Part shown: piece by piece, positions 6,105 to 14,396 of the stretch
Position numbering within the stretch: position 1 is the first letter of the stretch
Layout of the letters: each line of letters opens with the position of its first letter
DNA from: an uncultured Capnocytophaga sp.
Lineage (GTDB): Bacteria; Bacteroidota; Bacteroidia; Flavobacteriales; Flavobacteriaceae
Reading direction: 5' to 3'
Assembly: GCA_915070235.1 (NCBI GenBank)
Contig: CAJZFM010000013.1
Span: 1 to 17,239, forward strand
DNA length: 17,239 bases
The notes under the pieces: model-generated
Seen by the model: only the letters and a program-made list of their open reading frames with translations
What the model was told of the DNA's origin: nothing
Databases searched by the model: none
Translations under genes and position numbers: made by a program

Positions 6105-6866
6105 ATGTATAAAATAGCTACTTGGAATGTAGAACGCCCTAAAAAAGGAACTGAGAAAACAGCTCTTGTTATGGAGAAAATCAAAGAGATTAATGCAGAT
6201 ATTTTAGTCCTTACTGAAAGCGCTATCAGTATGTCTTTGGCTGAACTATATCCTTTTTCTGTACATTCATTAGCCTATGAAAGGACTCCAGAAGAACACT
6301 GGGTTTCTATTTTTTCTAAATGGAAAATTACGAAACAAATAGAAACTTTTGACAATTTTCGGACAGCATGTGCTGTTGTAGAGACTCCTTTTGGAAAAGT
6401 AATAGTATTTGGAACTATTATTCCCTATCATCAAGCAGGAGTATCGGGCGTAAGATATGGGTGCTTGGGCTACAAACAATGGGAATATCATGAAAAAGAT
6501 TTACATCAACAAGCTAAAGAATGGGGGCGTATTCTTGAGCAAGAAGGCTTGCCTATACTTGTAATGGGAGATTTCAATCAAAGTAGATATAATAATCAAG
6601 GATATGGTACTGAAAAAGTAAGACAGATACTTTCTGACTACCTTAGCCAATTGGATTTGACTTGTATAACAGAGTGTGATCTTTCTTCTTTCTTACATAT
6701 TGACCCTATCAAACATAAGGTGAGAAATAATATTGATCATATTTGCATTTCCAATACTTTTATAAGGAAGGTAAAAGGATATCAGGTAGGTGCTTGGGAT
6801 CACTTCACTGAACAAGGTAAGTATATGTCCGATCATAATGGAGTCTTTGTTAGTTTTGAAATGTGA
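6105..6866 (+). CDS. endonuclease/exonuclease/phosphatase-fold protein
   Basis: A 253-residue protein with the full metal-dependent active site of the EEP (DNase I-like) superfamily: WNVE at 7-10 (N8), the metal ligand E38 in LTES, GDFN at 155-158 (D156, N158), NNIDHI at 208-213 (D211) and SDHNGV at 242-247 (D243, H244). It therefore should cleave a phosphodiester or phosphate ester, but substrate (DNA, RNA, nucleotide, lipid) cannot be assigned. There is no signal peptide or extra domain, so it is a cytosolic stand-alone enzyme. It is the only rightward gene in the window and is very AT-rich (about 25% GC in a sampled 60-bp stretch), unlike the core genes on both sides, which suggests acquisition. 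Confidence 0.85.
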   Translation: MYKIATWNVERPKKGTEKTALVMEKIKEINADILVLTESAISMSLAELYPFSVHSLAYERTPEEHWVSIFSKWKITKQIETFDNFRTACAVVETPFGKVIVFGTIIPYHQAGVSGVRYGCLGYKQWEYHEKDLHQQAKEWGRILEQEGLPILVMGDFNQSRYNNQGYGTEKVRQILSDYLSQLDLTCITECDLSSFLHIDPIKHKVRNNIDHICISNTFIRKVKGYQVGAWDHFTEQGKYMSDHNGVFVSFEM

Positions 6867-6909
6867 GATAAAAGTCATAAACATCCTGATAACTAAGTTG
6901 TTATAAAAG

Positions 6910-6941
6910 AAAAAATAGGAGTGATTGCTTCCTGTTTTTTT
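6910..6941. terminator. bidirectional terminator between convergent genes
   Basis: An A run (6910-6915), TAGGAG (6916-6921), a 7-nt loop, TTCCTG (6929-6934) and a T run (6935-6941) fold into a 12-pair hairpin with two G-U pairs. It gives a U tract on either strand, and it lies between the rightward EEP gene (45 nt after its stop) and the leftward pspC-like gene. The rest of 6942-7056 holds nothing I can support. Confidence 0.5.
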
Positions 6942-7056
6942 GTTTAGCAAAAGCGATAAACAATTGATATACTGTATATTACCTATCCTTATTCCAATCC
7001 CTATTGGGGTATTTAATCCATTCTCTTTCGCTCATGTAGGGAGGAATTTTTCACTC

Positions 7057-7284
7057 TTACAAATCAAACACAGAGCTACGCTTTCTTCTGATCAGGTCTT
7101 TGATCTTGAGGGCGAAGGCGAAGGCGAAGTAAAGCCCAAAGCCTGCTCCAAAGATAAAACTGATATAGATAAAGAACAGGCGGACATACTTCACCCGTAG
7201 GCCAAGGCGTTCGGCCAAGCGGGTGGAGACATTGAAACCATTGCGTTCAAAGAAAATACGTATAGAGGTAAAGGTTGTGTTCAT
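7057..7284 (-). CDS. PspC-domain mini membrane protein
   Basis: A 75-residue protein with the PspC-domain pattern: a short amphipathic N-terminus with STRLAERLGLRVKYVRLFF (20-38), then a single hydrophobic segment to about residue 60, and a basic tail IKDLIRRKRSSVFDL. In proteobacteria PspC is an inner-membrane sensor of the phage shock response; single-domain flavobacterial versions like this one are not well studied. It starts 3 nt after the DUF2851 stop and ends the long leftward gene series, so it is almost certainly translated from the same message as cdaA and DUF2851. Confidence 0.8.
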   Translation of the reverse strand: MNTTFTSIRIFFERNGFNVSTRLAERLGLRVKYVRLFFIYISFIFGAGFGLYFAFAFALKIKDLIRRKRSSVFDL

Positions 7285-7287
7285 AGG

Positions 7288-8565
7288 TTACTTTTTTAGG
7301 AGGGCTTGGCCTACTTGGCAGGCCATACAAGCGTGTTTGTTGCAATATTTCTTATATAGCTGGAGAATGGCTTGGCTTTCCAAGGCATTGGTGTTGGGCA
7401 AAAGGAGCTTTTCCCAACGCTCCAATATGCTATTGTGTTCAGGGGGCGTGGCACGCATCTTGGCCTTACAGTAGGCTAAGGTGTCTTTGCTGTGGGAGCG
7501 AGCAAAAGCATATTGCATAGGCACGATGGTGTTGATCCACAAGTTGGCTATCTGTGCAGGAGTGATGCGCTTGCTACTTTCCTTACTCTCCTTGCCAAAA
7601 GAAAAATGGTTTTTCCAATAGGGGGATGGGGTAATCTTAGCGAACAGGTCAAGGGCTTGTTCATAGGAATCCAACGACATACATCGGTCAAAGAGAGAAA
7701 GTTCTTCATGATATAGTGCCGCTATCTGAGCTAAGCGAATGGTAGGGAAGTTGGGTGGCCGTAGTTTGGCAAACTGTACCTTGAATAAGGCAGGAGGCAA
7801 TGTATACTTATGCACTAAATACTGGTATTCCTGTTGCAAGGAGCGGTAGTAAGGGCAATTGATGTCGGTTGCTTCCAAAAGGCGTAACTGCCCCATAAGG
7901 AGCGCTTCCAGCTGGGTGAGGTCGTGCATCTGCTTGCGGATTACAGAAAAGGGGAATTGCTTGCCTGCTTCCCAGAAAGCTTCTCCGTTGATATTGCCTC
8001 CGAAGCTACTGAGTAGCCGTAGGAAAAAGACCGCTTCCCAATCTTGTTGAGTCTGTTGTAAGAGTTCTAAAATAGGGGAGGCTTTCTCCTTGAGTCGTTC
8101 TGTATATAGATGATCTAACCAATTGGTAATAAGATGATTGGATAGCTGGTTAATCTCCTTTTCGCAAGGTATAAAGGAAGCCTGAGACTGCTGCAAGTGG
8201 GTATATTTCTCTACCAAATCAGAAGGAATAATTGTTCTGAGTTCTAAGGTAGGAATGATATTCTGCTGAAAGTCAAATACCTCAATGTCGTGTTCCCAGA
8301 CCACATGGAGAATTACATTCCCATAGGCAGGATCCTCTTCGTGATGATGCGCATACCACTGAGAAGAAGCTGTATGTAGTTCCACATTGCCTGCCCACTG
8401 GAGCGTACCTATACGCAGGCGGGCATTGAAAAAGTCAGGGCCTCCATAGGGGTTGGTCTCTCCATAGGAGAGAATATCCAGCCGTTCCCCATTGGAAAGA
8501 GAGAGGGGAGCGGTAGGCAGCAGGTGCTGGCCCCAAAGGTATTGTAGAAAATCCTCACGTATCAT
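7288..8565 (-). CDS. DUF2851 family protein
   Basis: This 425-residue protein matches the Bacteroidota DUF2851 family by its N-terminal block: GGPDFFNARL at 41-50, WAGNVELH at 57-64 and NVILHVVWEHD at 83-93. Function is unknown. The order of D44, then E62-x-H64, inside short strands recalls the core of PD-(D/E)xK nucleases, and the C-terminus carries a cysteine group C408-x4-C413-x2-C416 followed by QVGQALLKK; both points are my reading, not an established assignment. No signal peptide or membrane segment. The start codon overlaps the cdaA stop by 4 nt, so it is translationally coupled to the c-di-AMP synthase. Confidence 0.85.
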   Translation of the reverse strand: MIREDFLQYLWGQHLLPTAPLSLSNGERLDILSYGETNPYGGPDFFNARLRIGTLQWAGNVELHTASSQWYAHHHEEDPAYGNVILHVVWEHDIEVFDFQQNIIPTLELRTIIPSDLVEKYTHLQQSQASFIPCEKEINQLSNHLITNWLDHLYTERLKEKASPILELLQQTQQDWEAVFFLRLLSSFGGNINGEAFWEAGKQFPFSVIRKQMHDLTQLEALLMGQLRLLEATDINCPYYRSLQQEYQYLVHKYTLPPALFKVQFAKLRPPNFPTIRLAQIAALYHEELSLFDRCMSLDSYEQALDLFAKITPSPYWKNHFSFGKESKESSKRITPAQIANLWINTIVPMQYAFARSHSKDTLAYCKAKMRATPPEHNSILERWEKLLLPNTNALESQAILQLYKKYCNKHACMACQVGQALLKK

Positions 8566-9347
8566 TTGGAAAGGGCTTCGGTTAGGATAGCAACCAGCTC
8601 ACTATCGGAGCTATAGGGAACAAATTCACTATTATTGATATAAGATATTTTTCCAGTCTCTTCGGAGACTACCAAGGCTAAGGCATCGGTTTTTTCGGTG
8701 ATAGAGACTGCCGCACGGTGTCTGAGGCCATATTCCTTAGGAATCACACTCTGGCCTACTACAGGTAGAATCACGCGAGTAGCCACAATAAAACCGTTTT
8801 GTACCACAATAGCCCCATCATGCAAGGGACTGTTTTTATAGAAAATACTCTCTAAAATAGGTTGGTTTAGCTCAATATTCATCTTGTCGCCTGTGGCACG
8901 AACAAACTCTAAAGACTGGTTGCGCTCCAAGATAATGAGCGCTCCTGTACGTTCGTCTCCCATCTTACGGCAGGCGGAAACAAGCGTCTCGCACATGTGA
9001 GCTATGGCCGTATCCTCTGAAGTTTTCTTTAGGGAAAGCTTCTTGAGGAGGTTTTTGCTGTTGAGGACATTGGTAGAGCCGAGTACCAAGAGGAACTTGC
9101 GGATCTCCTGCTGGAAAACGACAATCAGGGCAAAGAAGCCTACATTGATAAACTGGCCTAAGATACTGCTGACCAGCTCCATCTTGACAATCACGGTGAG
9201 TTTCCAAATGACAAAGATGATCACAATACCCAAAAAGATACTAATGGCCACCGTACCCTTCAGTAGGCGATAGATGTAATACAACATCAAGCCTACTAAG
9301 ACGATGTCCAAGAAATCTACGAATTTGAAGTTTAGAAAGTCAAACAC
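8562..9347 (-). CDS. cdaA: diadenylate cyclase CdaA
   Basis: Membrane-bound diadenylate cyclase (EC 2.7.7.85) that joins two ATP to form the second messenger c-di-AMP. Of its 261 residues, three hydrophobic segments fill about 11-29, 32-55 and 60-80; the cytosolic DAC domain follows, with the catalytic DGA at 177-179 in SPLHDGAIVV and RHRAA at 209-213. Length and layout match the single CdaA class. Firmicute cdaA is followed by the regulator cdaR and glmM; neither is here, and instead the gene overlaps a DUF2851 gene. Upstream, a heptamer array and the end of a lipoprotein gene fill the 26-nt gap. No promoter was seen in that gap. Confidence 0.95.
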   Translation of the reverse strand: MFDFLNFKFVDFLDIVLVGLMLYYIYRLLKGTVAISIFLGIVIIFVIWKLTVIVKMELVSSILGQFINVGFFALIVVFQQEIRKFLLVLGSTNVLNSKNLLKKLSLKKTSEDTAIAHMCETLVSACRKMGDERTGALIILERNQSLEFVRATGDKMNIELNQPILESIFYKNSPLHDGAIVVQNGFIVATRVILPVVGQSVIPKEYGLRHRAAVSITEKTDALALVVSEETGKISYINNSEFVPYSSDSELVAILTEALSK

Positions 9348-9351
9348 TTTT

Positions 9352-9379
9352 ATTAATGATTAATGACTAATGATTAATG
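9352..9379. repeat. 7-bp tandem repeat, 4 units
   Basis: Four exact-length heptamers in a row on the plus strand: ATTAATG, ATTAATG, ACTAATG, ATTAATG, with a more decayed fifth (GCTAATC) at 9380-9386. The array fills the gap between the lipoprotein gene and cdaA, and its last full unit contains the lipoprotein stop codon (TTA at 9374-9376, minus-strand TAA). The same unit occurs as three copies at 150-170. Confidence 0.8.
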
Positions 9380-9994
9380 GCTAATCATTATTCTTGTGAT
9401 AGGGCCATCGGTTTGCTGATGCAACCATGTATAATAAATATCTACAAACTGTTGGAAGGTCATCTCTCCAGAGAAAACCCAAACATAAAAGACATTCTTA
9501 TACACGCCAAACTTATCCCATGGTGTTTTTTCTCCTTTGTTTTCTTTCAGACGAAAGCCGTCAGGATATACATATATAGGTGTATTTCCATATTCGGACA
9601 TCTTCTGCGGGTCATAGGGAAGGAGGGTCAGGTTGGTTACGTCCATAAAACCTAAACGCTTATGGGGTATATCAGCTAAAGAAATATAAAGATGTGCATC
9701 CGGGTTGCTATGAGGGTTACGAGGATTTGTCCGCTTCTCTTGGAGCTTGATAAAAAGCGGAGCCACCTTATGGAGCTTATTTCGCTTATCAACATGGAGC
9801 ACCCAGTTGGTGGAGCTAATCAGGCCATTGGCATTGAGCTTAGCCTCTCCTGTTGATTCCTCATAGGAGATATACACCTGAGAGTAATCCTCCACAGAGG
9901 TAATCTTAGTATCCTGTACCTGTGGAAGTTGCATTTGTTTTTTCTGACACCCTAAGAGTAATAGGGTAGCTAAGATAATTATAAACCGATTCAT
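9374..9994 (-). CDS. lipoprotein of unknown function
   Basis: A 206-residue lipoprotein: MNRFIIILA followed by the lipobox LLLGC, with Cys16 as the lipidated residue. I do not recognise the mature domain; it is rich in Tyr, Asn and Lys and has a C-terminal stretch WVFSGEMTFQQFVDIYYTWL. After Cys16 the sequence QKKQ lacks the acidic pair of the surface-export signal described for Capnocytophaga canimorsus lipoproteins, so a periplasm-facing location is more likely. It starts 5 nt after the mutS2 stop, so it is co-transcribed with mutS2, and its own stop lies inside the 7-bp repeat array. Role in the cdaA/mutS2 context is unknown. Confidence 0.75.
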   Translation of the reverse strand: MNRFIIILATLLLLGCQKKQMQLPQVQDTKITSVEDYSQVYISYEESTGEAKLNANGLISSTNWVLHVDKRNKLHKVAPLFIKLQEKRTNPRNPHSNPDAHLYISLADIPHKRLGFMDVTNLTLLPYDPQKMSEYGNTPIYVYPDGFRLKENKGEKTPWDKFGVYKNVFYVWVFSGEMTFQQFVDIYYTWLHQQTDGPITRIMISH

Positions 9995-9999
9995 AGGTG

Positions 10000-12174
10000 T
10001 TATTTTTTCTTTACTTTTTCTACCAATTCCAACTGAGAGAGGGCAGTGAGGGTCGTAAAGATTCCATAATTAATCAGTGCCTTGTCTTTCTCAATCTTAT
10101 CAATTACCCCAACGGATTTGCTATCCTTAATACGTACGCGATCACCCTCTTTTAAGGCCTGTAATTGAGCTATTTTCTCCTGTTTTTGAGAGTGTTCGCG
10201 TGCTTTCTTCTCTATTTTCTTCTGCTGGCGAACGGCTTCTATTTCCTTGTGTAACTGTTCTTGGGCAAGTTTCTTTTGAGCTTCTTCGGCTTCTTTTTCC
10301 TTTTTGCTCTTGGCTTTTCGTTTGCTATTTTCCGTCTCCACTATCTTGAGAAATTCAGAGATAAGAGGGCGTCGCTTCTTGTCTTCAAAATAGCGTTCGG
10401 CAATCTCGTTGATCTTGCTGCCGAGATAGATAAACTTCTGATTTTGGTCGTAAAGCTCCTGATAGGAAGAGAGTTTGCTTTGTATCTTATTATTGAGTGT
10501 TTCCAAGCGCTTAGCCTCCTCGCGGGTTTTCTCCTCTTCTTCCTTAAGCGAGGAAGTCGTTTTCTCCATTTGCGAACGCTCCTTTTGTAGCTTGGCAATA
10601 GTAGCATCAAAACGGACTTTGCCTTTTTCTATACGCTTTTTAGCCCTATTAATCAGGCTATAAGGAATGCCGTTTTTCTGAGCTACCTCAAAGGTAAAGG
10701 AGCTACCTGCTTCCCCCACAATAAGTTTGTAGATAGGCTCTAGGGTCTTATCATTGAAAAGCATATTGGCATTGGTAGCGTAAGGGAGTTCGTTAGCCAA
10801 TATTTTCAAGTTGGCATAGTGAGTCGTAATCACCCCGAAAGCCTTTCGGTGGTAGAACTCTTCTAAGAATATTTCAGCTAAAGCCCCTCCGAGTTCTGGG
10901 TCACTTCCTGTTCCAAACTCATCAATAAGGAAAAGGGTCGTCTCATTGCATTTTCTGAGGAAATAATTCATATTTTTGAGACGATAGCTATAGGTACTTA
11001 GGTGGTTTTCAATAGATTGGTTATCACCAATATCGGTTAGGATATGGGAGAAAATAGGCAACTTGCTCAAGCGATGGACAGGTAGGAGTAAGCCTGTTTG
11101 GAACATCAGTTGCAGTAGCCCAATAGTCTTGAGGGTAATACTCTTTCCCCCTGCATTAGGGCCTGAAATTACAATAATACGTTGCTGGTCATCTAAGCGA
11201 ATGGTTTGCGGGAAAGTTTGCTTGCCTTTCTTAGCATTGCTTAGATAAAGCAAGGGGTGATAAGCCTCCCGAAGCTCCAGCACTCGCTCTTGGGTTAGTT
11301 CAGGCAAGAGAGAATGGGTCTCTTTGGCAAAGTAAGCCTTGGCCGCAATTACATCTATCCCCACTAAGTAATCCTGCTCTTGGGAGAGTAGCTCGGCAAA
11401 AGGGCGTAAAGTATTGGTAAGTCTCAATAAGATACGCCTTATCTCCTCCCTTTCCTCATGCAGCAGGTGAGAGAGTTCGCGCGAATATTGTTCGGTAACC
11501 AAAGGCTCTATATAGATGATGCTTCCTGTCTTGGAACTTCCCAGAACAGTACCGCGTACCTTGCGCTTATAGGCCGCTTTGACAGCTAGCACACGCCTAT
11601 TCTCCACTACCGTCTCACGAATATCGTCCAAGTAGTCCAAGGCATTGTACTCGGAGAGGGCACGGGAGAAACTTTGGTTGATTTTCCCCTTGAGCGTTCC
11701 TATCTCGGCACGTACTTGGTAGAGCTTTTCAGAGGCATCGGACTTGATTTCGCCAAACTTATCCAAGACACTATCAATAGCCCTGATGATCTCTTCCGTA
11801 TAGGGAATATCTTTGGAAAGTGTAGCTAAAGTAGGGTAGTAGTCCAAAAACTTCTTGAAAAACAACAGATGAGCATTGACAGTCAGGCTCAAAGCACGTA
11901 TTTTGGCAAACGAATGCGGTTCTAACAAACTATTTTCTATCCCTAAGAAGCGAATTTCATGGTCAATCTCCTCAAAGTTATGAGAAGGGATATAGTTTTG
12001 TGTCTCCAAGGAGGTTAGGTACTCATTGGTTTGGTGTAGGAGTGTAGTGATCACCTCCCTATTAATCAAAGGCTTTAGCGCAAGCACCCTTTCTTTTCCT
12101 TTGGGAGTGAGGGTGTGCGCGGCCACTAAAGCTAAAAGGGTGGGAAATTCTAAGTCCTCCAGCGTTTTTTTCAT
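10000..12174 (-). CDS. mutS2: MutS2 without Smr domain
   Basis: A MutS-superfamily ATPase of the MutS2 branch, not MutS1: it has the core and ATPase but no mismatch-recognition domain. From the start at 12174 the protein is 724 residues, with Walker A GPNAGGKS at about 338-345 and Walker B LFLIDE at 414-419. A long charged coiled-coil (about 515-680) follows, then a KOW/SH3-like end (GDRVRI to LVEKVKKK). The Smr endonuclease domain that ends most MutS2 proteins is missing. MutS2 proteins are linked to recombination control and, in Bacillus, to splitting of collided ribosomes. An upstream in-frame ATG at 12198 would overlap the SH3 gene; 12174 matches the family N-terminus (MKKTLEDLEFPTLL) better. 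Confidence 0.92.
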   Translation of the reverse strand: MKKTLEDLEFPTLLALVAAHTLTPKGKERVLALKPLINREVITTLLHQTNEYLTSLETQNYIPSHNFEEIDHEIRFLGIENSLLEPHSFAKIRALSLTVNAHLLFFKKFLDYYPTLATLSKDIPYTEEIIRAIDSVLDKFGEIKSDASEKLYQVRAEIGTLKGKINQSFSRALSEYNALDYLDDIRETVVENRRVLAVKAAYKRKVRGTVLGSSKTGSIIYIEPLVTEQYSRELSHLLHEEREEIRRILLRLTNTLRPFAELLSQEQDYLVGIDVIAAKAYFAKETHSLLPELTQERVLELREAYHPLLYLSNAKKGKQTFPQTIRLDDQQRIIVISGPNAGGKSITLKTIGLLQLMFQTGLLLPVHRLSKLPIFSHILTDIGDNQSIENHLSTYSYRLKNMNYFLRKCNETTLFLIDEFGTGSDPELGGALAEIFLEEFYHRKAFGVITTHYANLKILANELPYATNANMLFNDKTLEPIYKLIVGEAGSSFTFEVAQKNGIPYSLINRAKKRIEKGKVRFDATIAKLQKERSQMEKTTSSLKEEEEKTREEAKRLETLNNKIQSKLSSYQELYDQNQKFIYLGSKINEIAERYFEDKKRRPLISEFLKIVETENSKRKAKSKKEKEAEEAQKKLAQEQLHKEIEAVRQQKKIEKKAREHSQKQEKIAQLQALKEGDRVRIKDSKSVGVIDKIEKDKALINYGIFTTLTALSQLELVEKVKKK

Positions 12175-12187
12175 AATGATTAATATC

Positions 12188-12889
12188 TTAATAGACAAGT
12201 TCGCTTACTTTTCTACCTTTATAGCTCCCTTTTTCAATCTGCCAACATACCATATAAGGGCGATCGGCATAATTATTATTCGCAACTATATAGAGAATAT
12301 CGCTTTCCTTGTCATAATAGACGGAATTATGGTCTGTAAGGAAAGTAGGTTCATACAAATCGCTATAAGCATCTTTGGGAAGAGATACTTGTTTTCCGTG
12401 AATGTTTATTACAATACTCCTATATTCTGTAGTTGGCATTTTACCATCATTACCATAGAGAAGCGCAGGATCATCTATTACTTCTATTCCAGTGGAAGAA
12501 TCCTTGAAATATTTAAATGAATGTTTGCTCTTGTCAAACTTTCCAAGAGTAAGGGTCACTTTAATATCTTTTCCTTCAAAGACAATAGTATTTTCTTTGG
12601 CAATACCTTTGGCTATTTGAGGAAATTTGTGTATCCACTTGACTCTATCATTATAAATATACCCTTCCTCATCGGTATAAATCCAATTGCCATCGGTTGC
12701 CTTATCGTAATTATATACAAAGACAATGGTCTTGTTATTGAGTTTCTTGAGTACCTCACTTTGGGCACTTTTTCCTTCTCGTACATTTACATAACCATCT
12801 TTGTCATTGATTACCGCAAAGGCTTCTTCCTGAGCTTGAACAAAAGCAAACTGACAGAATAGAAAAAAGGGGACTACTAACTTTCTCAT
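12188..12889 (-). CDS. secreted SH3-domain protein
   Basis: A 233-residue protein with a signal peptide (hydrophobic core about 5-17, likely cut after VQA at 17-19). An SH3b-type domain follows, about 27-85, with the signature GYVNVREGKS (32-41) and NWIYTDEEGYIYNDRV. The remaining 150 residues resemble no family I know. Bacterial SH3 domains often bind peptidoglycan, so a periplasmic or cell-wall role is possible. The gene lies between cysS (16 nt) and mutS2 (13 nt) in the same direction, yet it is clearly more AT-rich (about 35% GC in a sampled stretch) than either, so it may be a recent insertion. Confidence 0.75.
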   Translation of the reverse strand: MRKLVVPFFLFCQFAFVQAQEEAFAVINDKDGYVNVREGKSAQSEVLKKLNNKTIVFVYNYDKATDGNWIYTDEEGYIYNDRVKWIHKFPQIAKGIAKENTIVFEGKDIKVTLTLGKFDKSKHSFKYFKDSSTGIEVIDDPALLYGNDGKMPTTEYRSIVINIHGKQVSLPKDAYSDLYEPTFLTDHNSVYYDKESDILYIVANNNYADRPYMVCWQIEKGSYKGRKVSELVY

Positions 12890-12905
12890 AATTAGGCAAA
12901 TTTTC

Positions 12906-14384
12906 TTAGTTAAGACTATAAGAGGTTCCTTCCTTGCCGTCCTTGAGCTGGATACCGAGTGCTAAGAGTTCATCGCGAATCTTGTCGGAAAGAGCAAAAT
13001 CCTTGTTAGCACGGGCTTCCATACGCATATTGATAAGTAATTGGAGTACTCCGTCGAGCTTATCATTATTTCCTGCGGATTGCTCTTCACTTCTTAGCCC
13101 CAGTACATCAAAAACAAAAGCATTCATGAGGGTTTGTAGCTCTTTAAGTTCGCTGATAGCGATTTTTTCTTCCCCGCTTTTCACTTGGAAGATCCACTTG
13201 ACGGCCTCAAAGAGGTGCGCAATGAGGATAGGGGAGTTGAAATCGTCCAAAAGGGCATCATAACATTTTTGTTTCCACTCAGCTATAGGTAGGGAAGTAG
13301 GATGTTCAAGGTCTGTGGTAAGCTCATTGACTGTTTTTACCGCTTCCATAAGGCGCGCAAAGCCCTTTTCAGCAGCAAGCATCGCCTCGTTAGAGATATC
13401 CAATACACTGCGGTAGTGCGCTTGCATAAAGCAGAAGCGAATCACTGTGGGAGCGAAAGGTTTCTCAAAGAAAGTATTATCGCCTGAAACCAGCTGCATA
13501 GGCAGAATGTAGTTACCTGTGGATTTGCTCATACGCTGTCCGTTCATGGTGAGCATATTGGCATGCATCCAGTAGCGTACAGGGCTTTCTCCATGTCCTG
13601 CCTTGCCTTGGGCAATCTCACACTCATGGTGAGGGAACTTAAGATCCATACCCCCTCCGTGTATATCAAACTGATTGCCAAGATACTTGGTACTCATCAC
13701 GGTACACTCCAAGTGCCAACCAGGGAAGCCATCACCCCATGGGGAAGCCCAGCGCATGATATGTGCAGGGGAGGCTTTTTTCCATAGGGCAAAGTCCTGA
13801 GGGTTACGCTTTTCCCCTTGTCCGTCCAAATCACGAGTGTTGGCAAAAAGCTCTTCTATATTGCGACGAGAGAGTTCCCCGTAATTCAGACCGCGCTTGT
13901 TATACTCTATGACATCAAAATACACTGAACCGTTGCTCTCATAGGCAAAACCATCCTTTAAGAGCTTTTCGGTCAGTTGTATTTGTTCCAAGATGTGTCC
14001 TGTAGCGGTAGGCTCAATAGTAGGGGGGAGGAGGTTAAATAGCTCCAATACCTTATGGAAATCCACAGTGTATTTCTGTACAATCTCCATAGGTTCGAGT
14101 TTTTCAAGACGGGATTGCTTTACGAAGCGGTCGTTATTCACGTCGCCATCGTCGGTGAGGTGACCCGCATCGGTAATGTTGCGCACATAGCGCACCTTGT
14201 AGCCTAAGAACTTGAGGGAACGATAAATAAAGTCAAATGACATAAAAGTACGTACATTGCCCAAGTGTACATTGCTATACACTGTAGGGCCACATACATA
14301 CATACCTACATTATTCTCATGTAGGGGGGTGAATAGTTCTTTTTCTCCTGTGAGGGAATTAAATATTTTTAGTTGGTGTGTCAT
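12906..14384 (-). CDS. cysS: cysteinyl-tRNA synthetase
   Basis: Charges tRNA-Cys with cysteine using ATP (EC 6.1.1.16). The 492-residue class I synthetase has the HIGH-type motif as HLGN at 40-43, the KMSKS-type motif RMSKS at 284-288, and the expected zinc ligands C31, C227, H252 and E256. The zinc, rather than editing, gives cysteine selectivity. The C-terminal anticodon-binding region is complete to residue 492. It follows the acyl-CoA synthetase by 12 nt and precedes the SH3 gene by 16 nt, so all are probably on one message. Confidence 0.97.
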   Translation of the reverse strand: MTHQLKIFNSLTGEKELFTPLHENNVGMYVCGPTVYSNVHLGNVRTFMSFDFIYRSLKFLGYKVRYVRNITDAGHLTDDGDVNNDRFVKQSRLEKLEPMEIVQKYTVDFHKVLELFNLLPPTIEPTATGHILEQIQLTEKLLKDGFAYESNGSVYFDVIEYNKRGLNYGELSRRNIEELFANTRDLDGQGEKRNPQDFALWKKASPAHIMRWASPWGDGFPGWHLECTVMSTKYLGNQFDIHGGGMDLKFPHHECEIAQGKAGHGESPVRYWMHANMLTMNGQRMSKSTGNYILPMQLVSGDNTFFEKPFAPTVIRFCFMQAHYRSVLDISNEAMLAAEKGFARLMEAVKTVNELTTDLEHPTSLPIAEWKQKCYDALLDDFNSPILIAHLFEAVKWIFQVKSGEEKIAISELKELQTLMNAFVFDVLGLRSEEQSAGNNDKLDGVLQLLINMRMEARANKDFALSDKIRDELLALGIQLKDGKEGTSYSLN

Positions 14385-14396
14385 GATTATATTTTT

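Noticed and set aside
6994..7012. Small hairpin CCAAT/ATTGG as terminator of the pspC-like gene
   Set aside because: Five-pair stem without a U tract on either strand; the hairpin at 6910-6941 is a better candidate.
12175..12198. Longer start for mutS2 at 12198
   Set aside because: It overlaps the stop of the SH3 gene, and the eight extra residues (MSIKILII) are not typical of the family; the ATG at 12174 begins the conserved N-terminus.
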